A stretch of 64,000 bases of DNA, taken from NCBI RefSeq assembly GCF_051020985.1, contig NC_135006.1, positions 17,253,501 to 17,317,500 on the forward strand, written 5' to 3'. Source of the stretch: Nomia melanderi (lineage: Eukaryota; Arthropoda; Insecta; Hymenoptera; Halictidae). The translations under genes and the position numbers were made by a program. Positions within the stretch are counted from its first letter, which is position 1; the number at the start of each line of letters is the position of its first letter. Below, piece by piece: positions 9,925-22,399 of this stretch. Under the pieces are notes generated by a model. That model was given only the letters and a program-made list of their open reading frames with translations. It had not been told where the DNA came from and did not search any database.

Positions 9925-12878
9925 ATGGACTTACCCATAAACCAACAGAATTTAACACAAATACTTGATAAGTTATCGGAAGATGAGGTTTGTTATTGTT
10001 TCATCTTGTTATTTTCTTTCCGTTTGTTTTGTTAATATAAGATTTGTTGTTTCAATAGCAACTCTTGATTTGTAGATTAAGACTAGGAAAACTTTGGAAA
10101 ATATTCTTTCAAGACAATGTCACGTAGAAGTAAAACTTCAAAATATAAGCAAGGTGCTACCTAATGTAATTGTAGTACGAGAGGAAGGTGAGAAGTTTTA
10201 TAATATGATTGCGCGTACTAATGAATTGGCGAAAAATGTGAGTGCCAAAGTAAGACAACTAGATTTAGCAAGGGTAGGTTTAATCATACCATGGGCTTTT
10301 ATATTATTAGTAATGTATGGTGTGTAAGTTTTAATTAGAAATATTTCATCGACAGAGCAGAGTTTATGAATGTCAGAGACGAGTAAATGATATTCTTGAT
10401 TTACAATTATGTAGTGAAGGTGTAGCCATGGCATTGCGTAATGAAGATTATGAACAAGGAGCTGCACATGTACATAGATATCTGTCAATGGATCAACAAT
10501 TGTTGGAAAGAACAGCTGAAGATATTTCAATGGACCATGCTAATATAAGTAGTTCCTTAATTACTTTGCAACAAGCAGCATTACAACTTAGAACTGTGAT
10601 TACACATAAATTTGATGAAGCAGTGAAGTCGGAAGATCTTGCTTCTGTTGAAAGATTTTTCAAAATATTTCCTCTATTGGGCATGCATTCCGAAGGGCTT
10701 AAGAAATTTTGTAGTTACTTATGTTCAAAGGTAATAACAAAGGGATCAGTATATATTTTTAATTGTATCAGTACATATTTCATTCAAAGATATATTTACA
10801 ATACTAGTTACATGAAACAGCACAAAAAAATTTGAAAGCAGCTTTGGAAATTAAGAGCAATGACAAAAGAGCATCTGTGATTTTTGCTGATACTATAACA
10901 TTACTATTTGAAGGAATCGCACGTATTGTAGAAATACATCAACCAATAATTGAAACATACTATGGTCCTGGAAAATTGCTAATGACAATTTCTATTCTGC
11001 AGAAAGAATGTGATAGGTAAAGGATATATCTAAGATTAAAGATGATGGAAGAACTTATTATTATCATCATTCCATTTTTTCTACAGGCAAGTTAAAAAAA
11101 TTATTGCAGAATTTACAAAGCACAGATGTATAGCCAAGAAAGTACAAATGGTAAATGATTATCTTCGAAAACCAAATTCAGAAAGAGCAGATCCGAAAGA
11201 ATTTGATTTGTTATTAGGGGAAATTACTATAATGCATTCACTAGCAGAATTATATATACGTTTCTTAAGGAGAAGAGTTAAAGTGAGCAGTACATCTATT
11301 TTATATTATCCAATTTTTAAATTGCATCTCTAATCAGATTAAACATCTTGACTACAGAACGATATAGAAATTAGTGCAGTAGACGATGCACAGTGCAAAG
11401 ATTTAATAAATGAATTTGAGAACGTAATTAGCAACTCCGATTTAGCGCGTGGAATGCAAGAACTCTTAGGCGCGTATCTCGCATTGGAAAGATATTTCCT
11501 TGAGGAAAGCGTAAACAAAGCATTGGGAATGGATACCTTAGATCAGGATCAAGAAACATCAAGCATGGTGGATGATGTTTTCTTCATCGTGCAAAAATGT
11601 ATAAGGTATTTAAATTATAATAAATATATACACCTATCCCTCAATTTAAATAACAGTTTATTCGGTTTTACTAAATTCAGATCATGCATAAAAACTACCA
11701 TGTAAATAGTGTTCTAATTTACATTTTACCAATATCATATTTTTACAGGCGTTCCATGTCCAGCTGGAGTATCGATGGGGTTTGTGCAGTGGTTAATATG
11801 GCTTGCGGTATATTGGAAGGAGAGTTTGCAAATGGATTAAGAAATCGATTGCGTCAAGGGTATCCAGCTGGATATTTAGATTTGGCTCAAGCATACAGTG
11901 CTCTTCAAACAAGTATTCAACATGGTCGTTTGCAAACTTCGGACACAGAACTTGCACGGCTAATGTTCTTGGTAACATTGATAAAACTATGGAAAGCTAT
12001 ATGTTAAATTATCTAAGTTTAAAATTTTATTATTCAACGTAGGCTTACTTAAATAATACCGACGTGAGCATCGAATATGTTGAAACCCTGTGCAAGAGTC
12101 TAAATGCTGAAATAGATGCGACATTTCCGAATATGCAAGATAAAGAAAGGGGTAAGATCGACAGCTGTTTATCCGGTTTGAAAGGTGTTATATCGATCTT
12201 ACGAGCTGTCACCGACTATGGATTAGAACAGCTCCGAGTAAGCGCTGTTAAACCAAGGGTCACTCCCTGGGTAGACGCATTTTTATCCGTGGATCATCAT
12301 GTCAATGAGGTACATCAAACGAGAATATTCGTACATCAATTCTTATTTTCATATGCTGTAAATATTTGTAGGACGATTTATTAAGATATGAAACGGAAGA
12401 GCCATTCGTACAAACTCTAGTCACCAATTTAGAAGGCTTACTTCGAAGTTTTAAAGACAGTTTGACCACGTCCAATTACGATGCTTTAATCGGTCTTCTC
12501 ACTGCTGAAGTTACAGCGCGACTAGAGAAAGTTGTACTTAAATCCACGTTTAATAGAGTAAGCATAGTGTATACTGTTTAACTTTTAATAATTGCTTTAT
12601 GTTCAACGTTAATTGTTTAGGCTGGAGGTCTTATACTTGATAAAGAGATAAGATCATTGGCAAGCTATTTAGCTGCTGCTACTTCTTGGTCCATACGTGA
12701 CAAATTTGCAAGATTAACACAAATAGCTACAATATTAAGCGTCGAAAAAGTGGAAGAATTGGCGGATTATTGTGGCGCAGATGCAATTGCGTGGAGGTTG
12801 ACTCCTGGTGAAGTTCGTCGCATCGCATCTTTAAGAACTGATTTCCGTACAGAAGATATCAAAAGATTAAAGCTTTAA
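9925..12878 (+). CDS. Cog4: Conserved oligomeric Golgi complex subunit 4 (COG4)
   Basis: COG4 is a lobe A subunit of the COG tethering complex, which captures vesicles recycling within the Golgi. Ten exons join in frame: 9925-9987, 10076-10273, 10356-10730, 10808-11016, 11087-11282, 11358-11605, 11749-11971, 12043-12309, 12372-12557 and 12621-12878. They give about 740 residues against roughly 785 in human. The family core is clear: VIFADTITLLFEGIARIVE then HQPIIETYYGPG at residues 236-267, and the C-terminus WRLTPGEVRRIASLRTDFRT running to the final KRLKL. The start ATGGACTTACC is the first ATG of the conserved N-terminal frame. The fourth exon acceptor (after ACTAG at 10807) was chosen because a nearer AG breaks the frame. 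Introns are 66-150 bp. No unusual residue loss is seen. Confidence 0.95.
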
Positions 12879-13397
12879 TTTGTAATATTTTTAACGAACT
12901 TGTTATTTACTACTCTGTACAATTATACAATTTAAACAAAAATTAAATATCTTATTGAACGCTATTCATCTGTTAATTTAGTAAAATCCTGCTCTTTCAA
13001 TTTATTCCTTAGAATTACATAGAAGGTATAGATGCACTGTAGACGCACGATTTACGTTTATTTATTTATTCACAAATTTTATGGTAAAGATACATAAATA
13101 TTACAAATACATAAATACATGGTTTTTACATATCAAAAATAAATTATAGTTCTCATTAAATTTCTTTACTCTTCATACATATAGTACATACAATCTTTTA
13201 TAAAATATATAAAATATGTATCACAGTCTGTTTTAATTAGGAACTGTGTGTAAACGAATCTGAAACAAGAATATCTAACGAATAATAAATATTAGCTGAA
13301 ATAAAAATTTCATTAAAATATCACAGAATAGATTGTATATTAAAATAAAAAAAAATTTACAATTACAAAAACTTCTAAACGCAATTGCCTAATCTTG
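12879..13397. other. AT-rich Cog4 3' flank
   Basis: AT-rich sequence with several AATAAA/ATTAAA-like words suits the Cog4 3' UTR and downstream DNA. No further gene is seen. Confidence 0.5.
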
Positions 13398-13545
13398 AAT
13401 GTCCCACGATGTCGTCCTCTTCCAGCTCCTCTTCGGTGTCCCACGATGTCGTCTTCTTCTAGCTCCTCTTCGGTGTCCCACGATGTCGTCTTCTTCTAGC
13501 TCCTCTTCGGTGTCCCATGATGTCATCTTCTTCTAGTCCTTTTTT
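13398..13545. repeat. 37-bp minisatellite, four copies
   Basis: The unit GTCCCACGATGTCGTCTTCT followed by TCTAGCTCCTCTTCGGT repeats at 37 bp, with the last copy diverged. Its core CCCACGATGTC is shared with the larger arrays at 14.0-15.3 kb, which suggests common ancestry. Confidence 0.9.
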
Positions 13546-13784
13546 GATGTTTCACGAAAAACCATTCTTGCCCGATTCCTCTTTAGTTTCCCATAAAGTT
13601 GGCTCCTTGTGATTTCATGGCGATAATTCCATGAAGTCCATCCTATGTCTTCCTAATACTTCATCAAGCAATAGAAATAATTAACAAAAATTTGTTTCCA
13701 TTCTCGACTTTAAAATGTGTATTTACAACGTTTCCTTATTTTCTTTTAAATACTTTATAGAAAAGATAGGTTGCAGGCTACCCA

Positions 13785-13812
13785 AAATAAATAAATAAAT
13801 AAATAAATAAAT
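13785..13812. repeat. (AAAT)n microsatellite
   Basis: Six to seven AAAT tetramers run together just upstream of the large minisatellite domain. Confidence 0.9.
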
Positions 13813-14029
13813 TGTAAGTTATGTATCTACTGTCTCTTTACGATAGTACCGAGTACATTGAATTGAAAGGATTGTTGTCAGGAAGACGTAGGTACACCTG
13901 TTATGTAGAAGAACCTGCCACTGACAATTTCACTTTTGTTCATGTATCATATTCCCAATTTCACTTGGTCTCGCGTTGTCAACTTTGTCTTCACCATTTC
14001 CCAAAGTTCTGGTTCAGGTAACTTTCTCT

Positions 14030-14310
14030 TCTCAATCTTATGAAGTTCCACGTTGCTAATGTTCCCTTGTTTCTCATCCCACGAAGTCCCACGTTGCTAG
14101 TGTTCCCTTGTTTCTCATCCCACGAAGTCCCACGTTGCTGGTTTCATCTTCAATTCGCAAAGTCGCATGCTGTTGGTTTCTTCTTCTATATCTCACGAAA
14201 TCCTGCGTAGAGTTTTTTTTTCTTTATGCCTTAAAGCTTCAGTTTCGTGTTGACAACTTTTTCTTTTCCATTCCTGCAAAGTTCTGGTTGGAATAATTTT
14301 TTTTCTCCAT
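14030..14310. repeat. Diverged CACGAAGTCCCACGTTG repeats
   Basis: Copies of CCCACGAAGTCCCACGTTGC alternate with TTCTTCTCCAT-like pyrimidine stretches at irregular spacing of about 45-70 bp. They grade into the regular 38-bp array to the right. No protein is supportable despite open frames. Confidence 0.7.
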
Positions 14311-14520
14311 TCCCCGGAGTCCCACGTTGGCAGTTCAATTTTTCTGCATTCCGCAAAGTCCCACGTTGGCAGTTTATTTTTCTGCATTCCGCAAAGTCCC
14401 ACGTTGGCAGTTTATTTTTCTGCATTCCGCAAAGTCCCACGTTGGCAGTTTATTTTTCTGCATTCCGCAAAGTCCCACGTTGGCAGTTTATTTTTCTGCA
14501 TTCCGCGAAGTCCCGACGTT
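14311..14520. repeat. 38-bp minisatellite, about five copies
   Basis: The unit CATTCCGCAAAGTCCCACGT continued by TGGCAGTTTATTTTTCTG repeats head to tail with almost no variation. Since 38 is not a multiple of 3, several frames stay open by rotation, giving spurious ORFs on both strands. Confidence 0.93.
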
Positions 14521-14654
14521 GGCAGGTTTTCCTTCTTCATTCTACAATATCCCGTGACGATAGCTTCTTCTTCTCCGCCCCACGATGATCCTCTTCTTCT
14601 CCATCCCACGAAGTCCCGCGACGAAAGACTGTGTGTTTGACAATGCTCTTCCTT

Positions 14655-15300
14655 TCCACTCCACGAAGTCCTCCTCCTCTTCTTCTCCAGTCCACGAAGT
14701 CATCCCTCCTCTTCTTCTCCAGTCCACGAAGTCGTCGTCCCTCCTCTTCTTCTCCAGTCCACGAAGTCGTCCTCTTCTTCTCCAGTCCACGAAGTCGTCC
14801 TCTTCTTCTCCAGTCCACGAAGTCGTCCTCTTCTTCTCCAGTCCACGATGTCCTCTTCTTCCTCTCCAGTCCACGAAGTCCTCCTCCTCTTCCTCTCTAG
14901 TCCATGAAGTCGTCGTCCTCTTCTTCTCCAGTCCCCGAAGTCATCGTCCTCTTCTTCTCCAGTCCCCGAAGTCGTCCTCCTCTTCTTCTCCAGTCCCCGA
15001 AGTCGTCCTCCTCTTCTTCTCCAGTCCATGAAGTCGTCTTCTTCCCCGATCTACGAAGTCCTCCTCTTCTCCGGTCCACGAAGTCCTCTTCTTCCCCGAT
15101 CCACGAAGTCCTCTTCTTCCCCGATCCACGAAGTCCTCTTCTTCTCCGGTCCATGAAGTCGTCTTCTTCCCCGATTCACGAAGTCCTCTTCTTCTCCGGT
15201 CCATGAAGTCGTCTTCTTCTCCATCCCTCGAAGTCCTCTTCTTCTCCAGTCCATGAAGTCCTCTTCTTCTCCATCCCTCGAAGTCCCGCGTCGATTGTTT
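14655..15300. repeat. ~28-bp pyrimidine-rich minisatellite, more than 20 copies
   Basis: The core CACGAAGTC is followed by GTCCTCTTCTTCTCCAGTC. Spacing is 28 bp in the best part (14760 to 14788, for example) and 24-31 bp elsewhere. The + strand is strongly pyrimidine-rich, so the - strand is a nearly pure GA-rich tract. Three frames of the + strand stay open for hundreds of bases, and the translated product would be only permuted VHEVV/PRSR/STKSS strings. It is treated as non-coding. Confidence 0.93.
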
Positions 15301-15400
15301 CTTCTTCTCCATACAACGAAGTCCCACGTTGACAATTTTTTCATGCAATAGTTTTTTTTCATCCCAAGATATCATGTACCAATGGTTTCTCTTATACTCA

Positions 15401-18400
15401 AGAAGTACAAAGTACTATTACAAAGCTTTTTTTTATGCTGCCGAAAGTTTCACGCATATTTTATAGTATATCCAATAAAGTTTGAGATTGATATTTCCCC
15501 GTCATCACATTTCTCGTGTCGGTCAATAGGCCATTCGATTTGAACTCCAAATGTGCATTAAAAGAATTGGCAATTTCTCCTTTTAACAATACTGATTTTA
15601 CAAGTATTCTCATAACTGTTGCGCATCTTCATGTTGATTTTTTGTAGTGACCTTATACAATTTGGATATACGATCCTATTCAATATTATTAGTAAGGTAA
15701 ATAATTTTACTTGCATCCCAGTTTGTCTAAATTCTTAAATTTGTGTCGATCTAATTTTTGCTATTACGAGAAAATTTAAGAAAAACTAGAAGCATCGTAA
15801 AATTTTCATGCCAGAAAGTAATCATTAACCCCAACATGTAATCGCAGCATTTACCAATTAAATCTGAAAACAAATACGTCCCCGATTAATCTTGTTTCCG
15901 GACTTAACGTACTTCAAACATACTTGTGTTGTACAACTCCTTACTTTTATATAAAAAAGAAATAGACGTTTCTGCTGGAACTCTGCATCGACGACTTCTC
16001 GCGTCCCATCAAACCGCAGAAAAGCATCCATCAGAGCCTGTTGAAAACTCGAAAAGAAAACGCATGGCGTCTCGAACCGGCTTTCGGGTTTATATGCAAC
16101 AGCAATTCGCAATCCAGCAACGAACACGAATGAATTATTCAGCCTCCCAAGAGTCCGTTCTCTCCTCTCCTCTCCTTTTGTACTGATATTGTACGGAACA
16201 ATGTACCGCCGCCGCCGCCGCGTCACTCATCCTTGCCATCTCAGACCATAGCAGAAAGTCGAGTGCATATTCATTACAATCCCATTCCAAACTTTTCCAA
16301 GATGATGGTATATATATCCAACTATCGATAGAATCACAGAGCGACAAGCCAATAGACTAACTCCATACGCAGATCGCTGAAGGGTGGAAGAACCCGCTTA
16401 TTTTAGACTTCAGAAGTGTATTACTCGATCCTGCTACAGCAAATCTCTCGCCCTCTTCATCGGCCCGATCTCGATACTCGGAAAACGGGTTCTAAAACAC
16501 TTGGTTAGCTGTTTCGAAACGGATAGACGGAAGTAAAAAAATTCACGCCTACAAATACCCATGATAGAGTTCCAAATGAATTCAAAATTGCTTTGGAACA
16601 AACTAACCAATTTCTTGAATTTGTGTCCTTTAAACGAATTGTGTTTGAATTTCATACAGCTTCTTTAAGATTTAACTCATCCTAATCATTTCATTGAAGT
16701 AGTATCCAATTGTTATCCATGTAATTGCTAACAATTACGAACAATGTTTATATCATTAAGATATTATTCCTTAATCAATTTCCATTGGGCTAATGCACTG
16801 TCCTTTTGTCTCTTCGCCTAATCATGTGCCCATTTAGAATCATACACACGTCAATAGTAATTATTAACTGTGGAAGTAAAGTTTAGAGCACATTCTAACT
16901 GAATCAAGGAAAGCCATCATCAAAGCATAAAACGTAACACTTGAGCATTACAACAACAAATCATAAAAGAAGCTAATGCCATTTTATGTTATTCTAAACA
17001 TTGGCTATAAAAGAACTCCTCGCTGTTTCAAGTACACGTTGAACACTTACTTCACTCACCGAAGTCTCATAGTGATTAAAAACCATTTTGCTAACATACT
17101 TTTAGATTATCCAACGTTATGTAGAGGCTATTTTACCAAGCATCATTCACACACTCAGTGTATGCTTTGTTATCGTAAAAGCTTGAGCTGCTGCATTCTC
17201 CATAATTGTGTTCTTATAAATTTTAGCACAACAACAACAGTTCAATGTACAAGCGCATTAGCGGGTAGCAAGGATTCACTGCACTACTATTTTATGATTG
17301 TTCTGTGCACTTGGTAAATACTATTTCCACGACTGATATGCATTTCGTTCTCAAAACAATTTAACGCATGTTCGGTCCATAATAGAACAATTTCCGGTAG
17401 TCATACATTTTCGAATCTTTCTATGCAATAAGAGACTGTCTTTTTCGAATCATGATAATCATGTGTTTAAGGAACAATTTTAGTCACAACATTTATGAAC
17501 GTTATTGTGCAAAGAATTCTACAAGGAGTACTGAATCTGCAATGGTTATGTCAATTCTCTTTTACATGATGAAAAAGTCCAATTAAAATTATAGTTAGGG
17601 GCCATTACCTGATAGAAGCCGGGAGGATGTTCATGTGCATAATTATTCGTCTATGCATTACTTTGCATTTATAAAGCACAAGCTATTATTTTGTAACGAC
17701 TTGCCATATATTCGTATTTCAAGCATGATGGAAATTCATCCAGAGGAGTGTAGTAGATATTATTAGTTCTTTGTGCTAATCGAATGCAACATCTTCTTCC
17801 TAACAGCGTAATTAAAATAATATTCATGTGGGCAATACATACATACACGTTCTCTGAACTGTACCCCATCAGAGAGGACTGTTTTATGAAATTCGAATTA
17901 AAACGTGGCGTTTCCTTTGTACCGTCTGAAGGGAAAACCAGGAAAATCCACTCTCCAATAAGCATTCCCCAAATTTGTTGTTTAAACATACGAACACTAT
18001 CCTAACTTGCTGACCAAATGACAAACAACACATACAACATCTATACATATTCACGAGTTTAACGCTATATAGGAATACTCTGTCATGCTTCAGTTGATCT
18101 CACAATAAAACTTCGGAACAGACGTCCATCTCCTAATATGGTCTGTGAAAAAAAAGTAAATTGTTATATCCCCCCCTCCCGCCCTAACCTACCAACAAAA
18201 TTTCTTCACACGATGTGATATATATACACAGAAATGTCTAGCAAGTAAATTATGCATATGTACTAAAGAAAATATATCAAAATGCATCACCTGGTTGATA
18301 TCTAAAATACCTTATGAAGATAAGATACTATTACGATATAATTTAAAGGGAATCGATTTTGTGATGCACACACACGTTTCTTCTCTCTCTCGCTTCTTCC

Positions 18401-21400
18401 TTGGACGAGTATATCCGAATCATCTTGAATACTTCTATATAATCATGAGAAACGAAACTGTGAAGGGCCTTGCACAAATTACCATGCTTGTCAATAAACA
18501 CGATATGCTTGCATTCATTTTTAGTACTGAAACCGTAGAAGTATATCTTGCTGCTACTATATATAGAAGAACGAATAGCACACACGGTCCAGCGTCAAGA
18601 AGTAATTCCGTTTGAATAATCTCATCCACTGCGATATACAGGTATGCACAGCTTCAGTCCTGCAGCTTACATAAAATTTGCATAGCCCATCCCCAAAGAA
18701 AGTTCTCCCACAAATACGTCTAATATTTACATAACATGAATTGTTCAGCATGTTAAATGATTACCTTTTCTCTCTCTCATTACGCTTACATACATATTTC
18801 TCATTGAAAATACTATTCTCTTAATATTCAGAAAGTGTCTTCATCGCGAAGCGGACTCGGTGGGATTACGTATCAGGATCCAGTTTTAAGATTCTAACTG
18901 TGAACAGCTTATTACTGCACGTTGATTTACACGAGTTCTTTAGCCCAGTTCTCAGCTGAAACATAGTATTTTCCACCCCCGTTTGCCCCACCTTTCTCTA
19001 CTTAAACGTACCATGATGCACCTTTGGAAACACGAGCGCGCGATATATTCCAGTAACAGAAAATTACCACTTCTAGCAGTTTCAGAGTTGTGCATCCGAA
19101 GAGAGTACGAATGGTTCACGTATTCCTGCAGTATAAAAAACATCTGAGCAGAAACTACCCAACCAACACATGTAGAACGATATTGAATAAAAAAAATTAT
19201 AATAAATGGTGATATATGTTGTGATACCATGCTCCAGCATGCAGGAGCGAATTCGTTTCGAACCATTCATATGTATGCCAAACCTTCATTATTATTTTAA
19301 TGATAAATGTACGAATGAAATTCCCTCCTGCTTTCCAAGATGTCCAAATTATCGACATGTACACATTTCTCTTTGTAATTAAATAAATATTGCATCGTAT
19401 CGTTTTCCTTAAGTTAGAAACATCGTTTAGGAACTATTATCTGCTGATATCTCTGCCGCAATGCCATCGTTTTCCTACTTTTGTCGTCAAAATTAAAGAA
19501 TAACTCCGCACACTGTGAATCGGACGAATCGTTTTCCCTGGTACAGAAACGTTTTCAAAGATTTCCCCCCTTCAGTCCCATAAAATTCAACCGAAAGCGT
19601 TTTGGATAACGCCGTTTAATCCTCACGCACTAATGTCAACTGATATATCTCTCTCCCTCTCTCTCGCCCTCTCAATAATATCTGGATACTTCTCGTTAGC
19701 GTTACTTTACTTTGTATCTAGAACATACGTTACACGCATCTCCTTGTCCTAGTATTCACGGAATAATTCAGCATCACCGAATCTGTGAAAATAATTATCC
19801 AAGGGCAAAAGACGCCCACAGAGAGAAAAAAAAAACAAAAAAGATACAACACAACCAATATAACCACGCGTATAAAAATTGTTCACTCGATCTGAGCCTC
19901 TTTTCTTAAATTGTTCGTTCCGCATGCTCATATTGAAAATGTAAGTATTTGTTACTACTTGCGATAAATATCTGTCGTTTCTGGGCCGTCTCGAATCAAC
20001 GGACATGCAACGAGTTACACTCTCTCCATACCTCGAGGGCCCTTTTTAGCCTAATTGAAACGGGGCACCTATTTTGCAGTGTGTGTTCCTGGGCTAGCCA
20101 GCTTAGACGACTTCACATTCTATTGTCAATAAGCAGAACTTGTGCATTGTATAACGTTTAGCGATGCAAGCGTCGGGGGAAACCCTTTTCCGGACCTGAG
20201 AAAATACGGTTTGCACAGGTAATGGAGAGAAGGGAATAGCTCACCGAACAGGGCTCAAGTTTTGTTGCTGCTGTTTGTCGCAGTGAGCGCCTGTGCATCA
20301 CACGGCCAGATGACTTTGGGAATAGTTGATGGCTTGGTCGAAATATGGAAGTGTGTGAACGCAAGGTGTTTGTATGACTTGACCGCCGTGCAACTCTCTC
20401 AGCCGCAATACTCGATGCGCAACTTTTCTAGAATCAAACAATTTTCCCCCGTCCTCTCATCCCATACTAATAATCCTCTCACCACTCCTTTCTCATCTCA
20501 TTTTTCTTATGGATACATAGAGATAGAGGCCAATGACGTCGTCGGTGACGAGCAACAGCCTGGACGACATGTGTGCGGGTATCCGTTGCGTGCGATACAA
20601 TTTTGTAAGGTGTATGCCATACTGAAAAGGATTGTCGGTATTAATAAATGGTGAATTAAAAAGTTTCACAGAATAAATTTGTCAACTTTTCTTTGTCCAC
20701 ATTTATTGTATTAAAATCGTTTCTTCTCTTCTCTGCTGTATCACAATACTTTGTACAGATTTTAGTTATTTCTTTAATTAAACACGCTTTCTATAAATAT
20801 ATATATATATTTAAACCTAAAGAAGCTCTCCCTAAAAGTCTTTGGAATAACAATCAGTTCTGTCGACTATATCTATCGATTAAATATCATAAATACAAGG
20901 TACATCCTAAATTTACACATCTACAACGAATGTACAATTATTATCATTATCATTATTTCAACAAAAAGCGTTGTGTCTCTCTGAAAAAACAAAAATATAA
21001 TATCCGAGATCAAATGTTTCTTCAAGCATTATTAACAAAACGAATTCATTATAAACTTCCAATATATTCGTATCGTTTCAAGATGGTAAAAAAATAAATA
21101 AAGAAGATAATAGAAACTGCAAAGAGAAATACATTGGTTCCGATACAGTTTACAAACCAAACTGGTGAATGGCGTAGAGACTAGAACATGGAATCCCTGT
21201 TTCCCCTGCGGTATGCCCCCAGCATCGCTGCAAACAGCAACTCCCTCCGCCCGTCCCATTGCCATCTCAAACGGTGAGACTGCAAGTAAAAAACAGCCAG
21301 ATATACACCAGGATAGTGATGATGCGACTTCTAATCCCTCGGTACCAACGCGGTACCGATTACAAGGCGCGGCCTTCTAGACGCCGTTTAATCGCAACGT

Positions 21401-21523
21401 TGCAATATTTCCCATCGACACGGTTGCCAGACGACGACGACGTCTTCTTTCAAAACTGGATCCACAAAGACACGCTATCCTAGGTTTTCCAGACCAGGAC
21501 GCGGTCCAATTTCGTTCCTTTCT
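15401..21523. other. ~6 kb without a supportable gene
   Basis: Six-frame inspection shows only short ORFs without family resemblance or consistent splice partners. Minor features are a (GCC)n run at about 16205-16222, CT-rich tracts near 18385 and 19645-19675, and an AT dinucleotide run near 20800. The base composition is less biased than in the neighbouring intergenic DNA. Part of it could be a long 3' UTR or a lncRNA of the minus-strand gene at 21524-21928, but no direct evidence was seen. Confidence 0.5.
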
Positions 21524-21928
21524 TCATCGCTGGAGCGGGACCTTAATCTCACCCAATTTCGACATGAACGAGTCCAGGCTGCTCAATTCCGGGCACAGAG
21601 GACCTCGCCACGGATCGTCCTCTTGACAGGAACGTTGGTTTTTCATGTCCTCGCCGTTATAGAAGTCGCAGCTCGAGTACTCGGCCTCTTTCAGCAGCTG
21701 CTTTTTCAACTGCTGCCACTTCGAGATCCTTGACAATTGCTTGCTGCGCAGCTCGTGCTCGGCCTTGAACAGCGCGCAAGTGAGCACCGCCTCGACGCGT
21801 AGGTCACGTTTCCGATTTCGACGGCACATCAGCTTCTTGCAACGTACTCTACTGATCCAATTCGCTAATTGCTCCGTGTGGCTGGGTTTGTCAACGTCGA
21901 TCTCTCGGGGTCTCGCGCTGGCCACCAT
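21524..21928 (-). CDS. Small hypothetical protein, 134 aa
   Basis: An ATG-started frame encodes 134 residues, beginning MVASARPREIDVDKPSHTEQ and ending in a stop at 21524. It is basic in the first half (RVRCKKLMCRRNRKRDLR at about 27-44), has a likely helix around LTCALFKAEHELRSKQLSR, and is acidic/serine-containing near the C-terminus. There is no signal peptide or membrane segment. I do not recognise the family. Support for a real gene comes from balanced amino acid use, GC-rich codons unlike the flanking DNA, and a strong TATA box about 385 bp upstream of the ATG with GC-rich 5' UTR-like sequence between. A 5' UTR intron is possible but could not be fixed. It could be a small regulatory or stress-response protein, but that is speculation. 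Confidence 0.5.
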   Translation of the reverse strand: MVASARPREIDVDKPSHTEQLANWISRVRCKKLMCRRNRKRDLRVEAVLTCALFKAEHELRSKQLSRISKWQQLKKQLLKEAEYSSCDFYNGEDMKNQRSCQEDDPWRGPLCPELSSLDSFMSKLGEIKVPLQR

Positions 21929-22018
21929 CTTGGATTAGTTCTCTTGTTGCGCGCGCAGCGTCGGGTCCCTCATGAATCTTCTTTTCGCGTGCAGGTAACG
22001 AGGAACCGTCCGGCAATC

Positions 22019-22055
22019 TTTTTACTTTACTTTACTTTACTTTACTTTACTTTTT
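22019..22055. repeat. (TTTAC)n microsatellite
   Basis: Six copies of the pentamer TTTAC lie between the TATA box at 22311 and the ORF ending at 21524, within the presumed 5' UTR or first intron. Confidence 0.9.
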
Positions 22056-22271
22056 CTTCGTTTTCTCGAAAAACGATGGGGAATATACAAAGCGAACACG
22101 CTCTCTCACGTTCTTAAAACTTTCTCACCTAATTTACTGAATAAGTAAGAAGAACACCAACCTGTATCTGGCTCGTGTTTCTCGCGTCGAACGACGGAAG
22201 GGAAATCCCGTGGGCAAACTCGAAAAACACTTTGAACCAGCGAGCGAGATACAGCCTTCACCGCTCGATGA

Positions 22272-22319
22272 TGACTCAGGAAATGCCAGGGCTACGCCCG
22301 TTGGAGGGGCCTTTATATA
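22272..22319 (-). promoter_or_regulatory. TATA box and AP-1-like site
   Basis: On the minus strand TATATAAAG (22311-22319) sits within a GC-rich frame (GGGG on one side, CCCC on the other). A TGAGTCA-type AP-1 consensus (22272-22278) lies about 35 bp downstream of it. The arrangement points transcription toward the ORF at 21928-21524, with an expected start near 22285. Confidence 0.55.
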
Positions 22320-22399
22320 TCCCCGAGCTCGCTGCTAAGTGGTGTACCTGCGCGCGATCGATAACAAATAGTCCCCGACTAAATTAATTATTAACGGTA

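Noticed and set aside
10808..10830. Apparent frame break at the start of Cog4 exon 4
   Set aside because: It disappears when the acceptor CTAG at 10807 is used in place of the nearer ACAG. The conserved frame is then continuous.
13398..15300. Possible CRISPR-like direct repeats
   Set aside because: The repeats are contiguous without unique spacers, and the window is clearly eukaryotic nuclear DNA.
14247..15375. Long open frames on both strands (up to 148 codons, S/P/R- or E/R/G-rich)
   Set aside because: They are produced by 28- and 38-bp repeats lacking stops in any frame. The sequences are permuted strings of one motif, with no start context, splice partner or family match.
20262..20654. 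130-codon ORF beginning with a hydrophobic, secretory-like stretch
   Set aside because: The start is not a supported ATG context, the frame turns into low-complexity sequence, and no splice structure or family motif was found.
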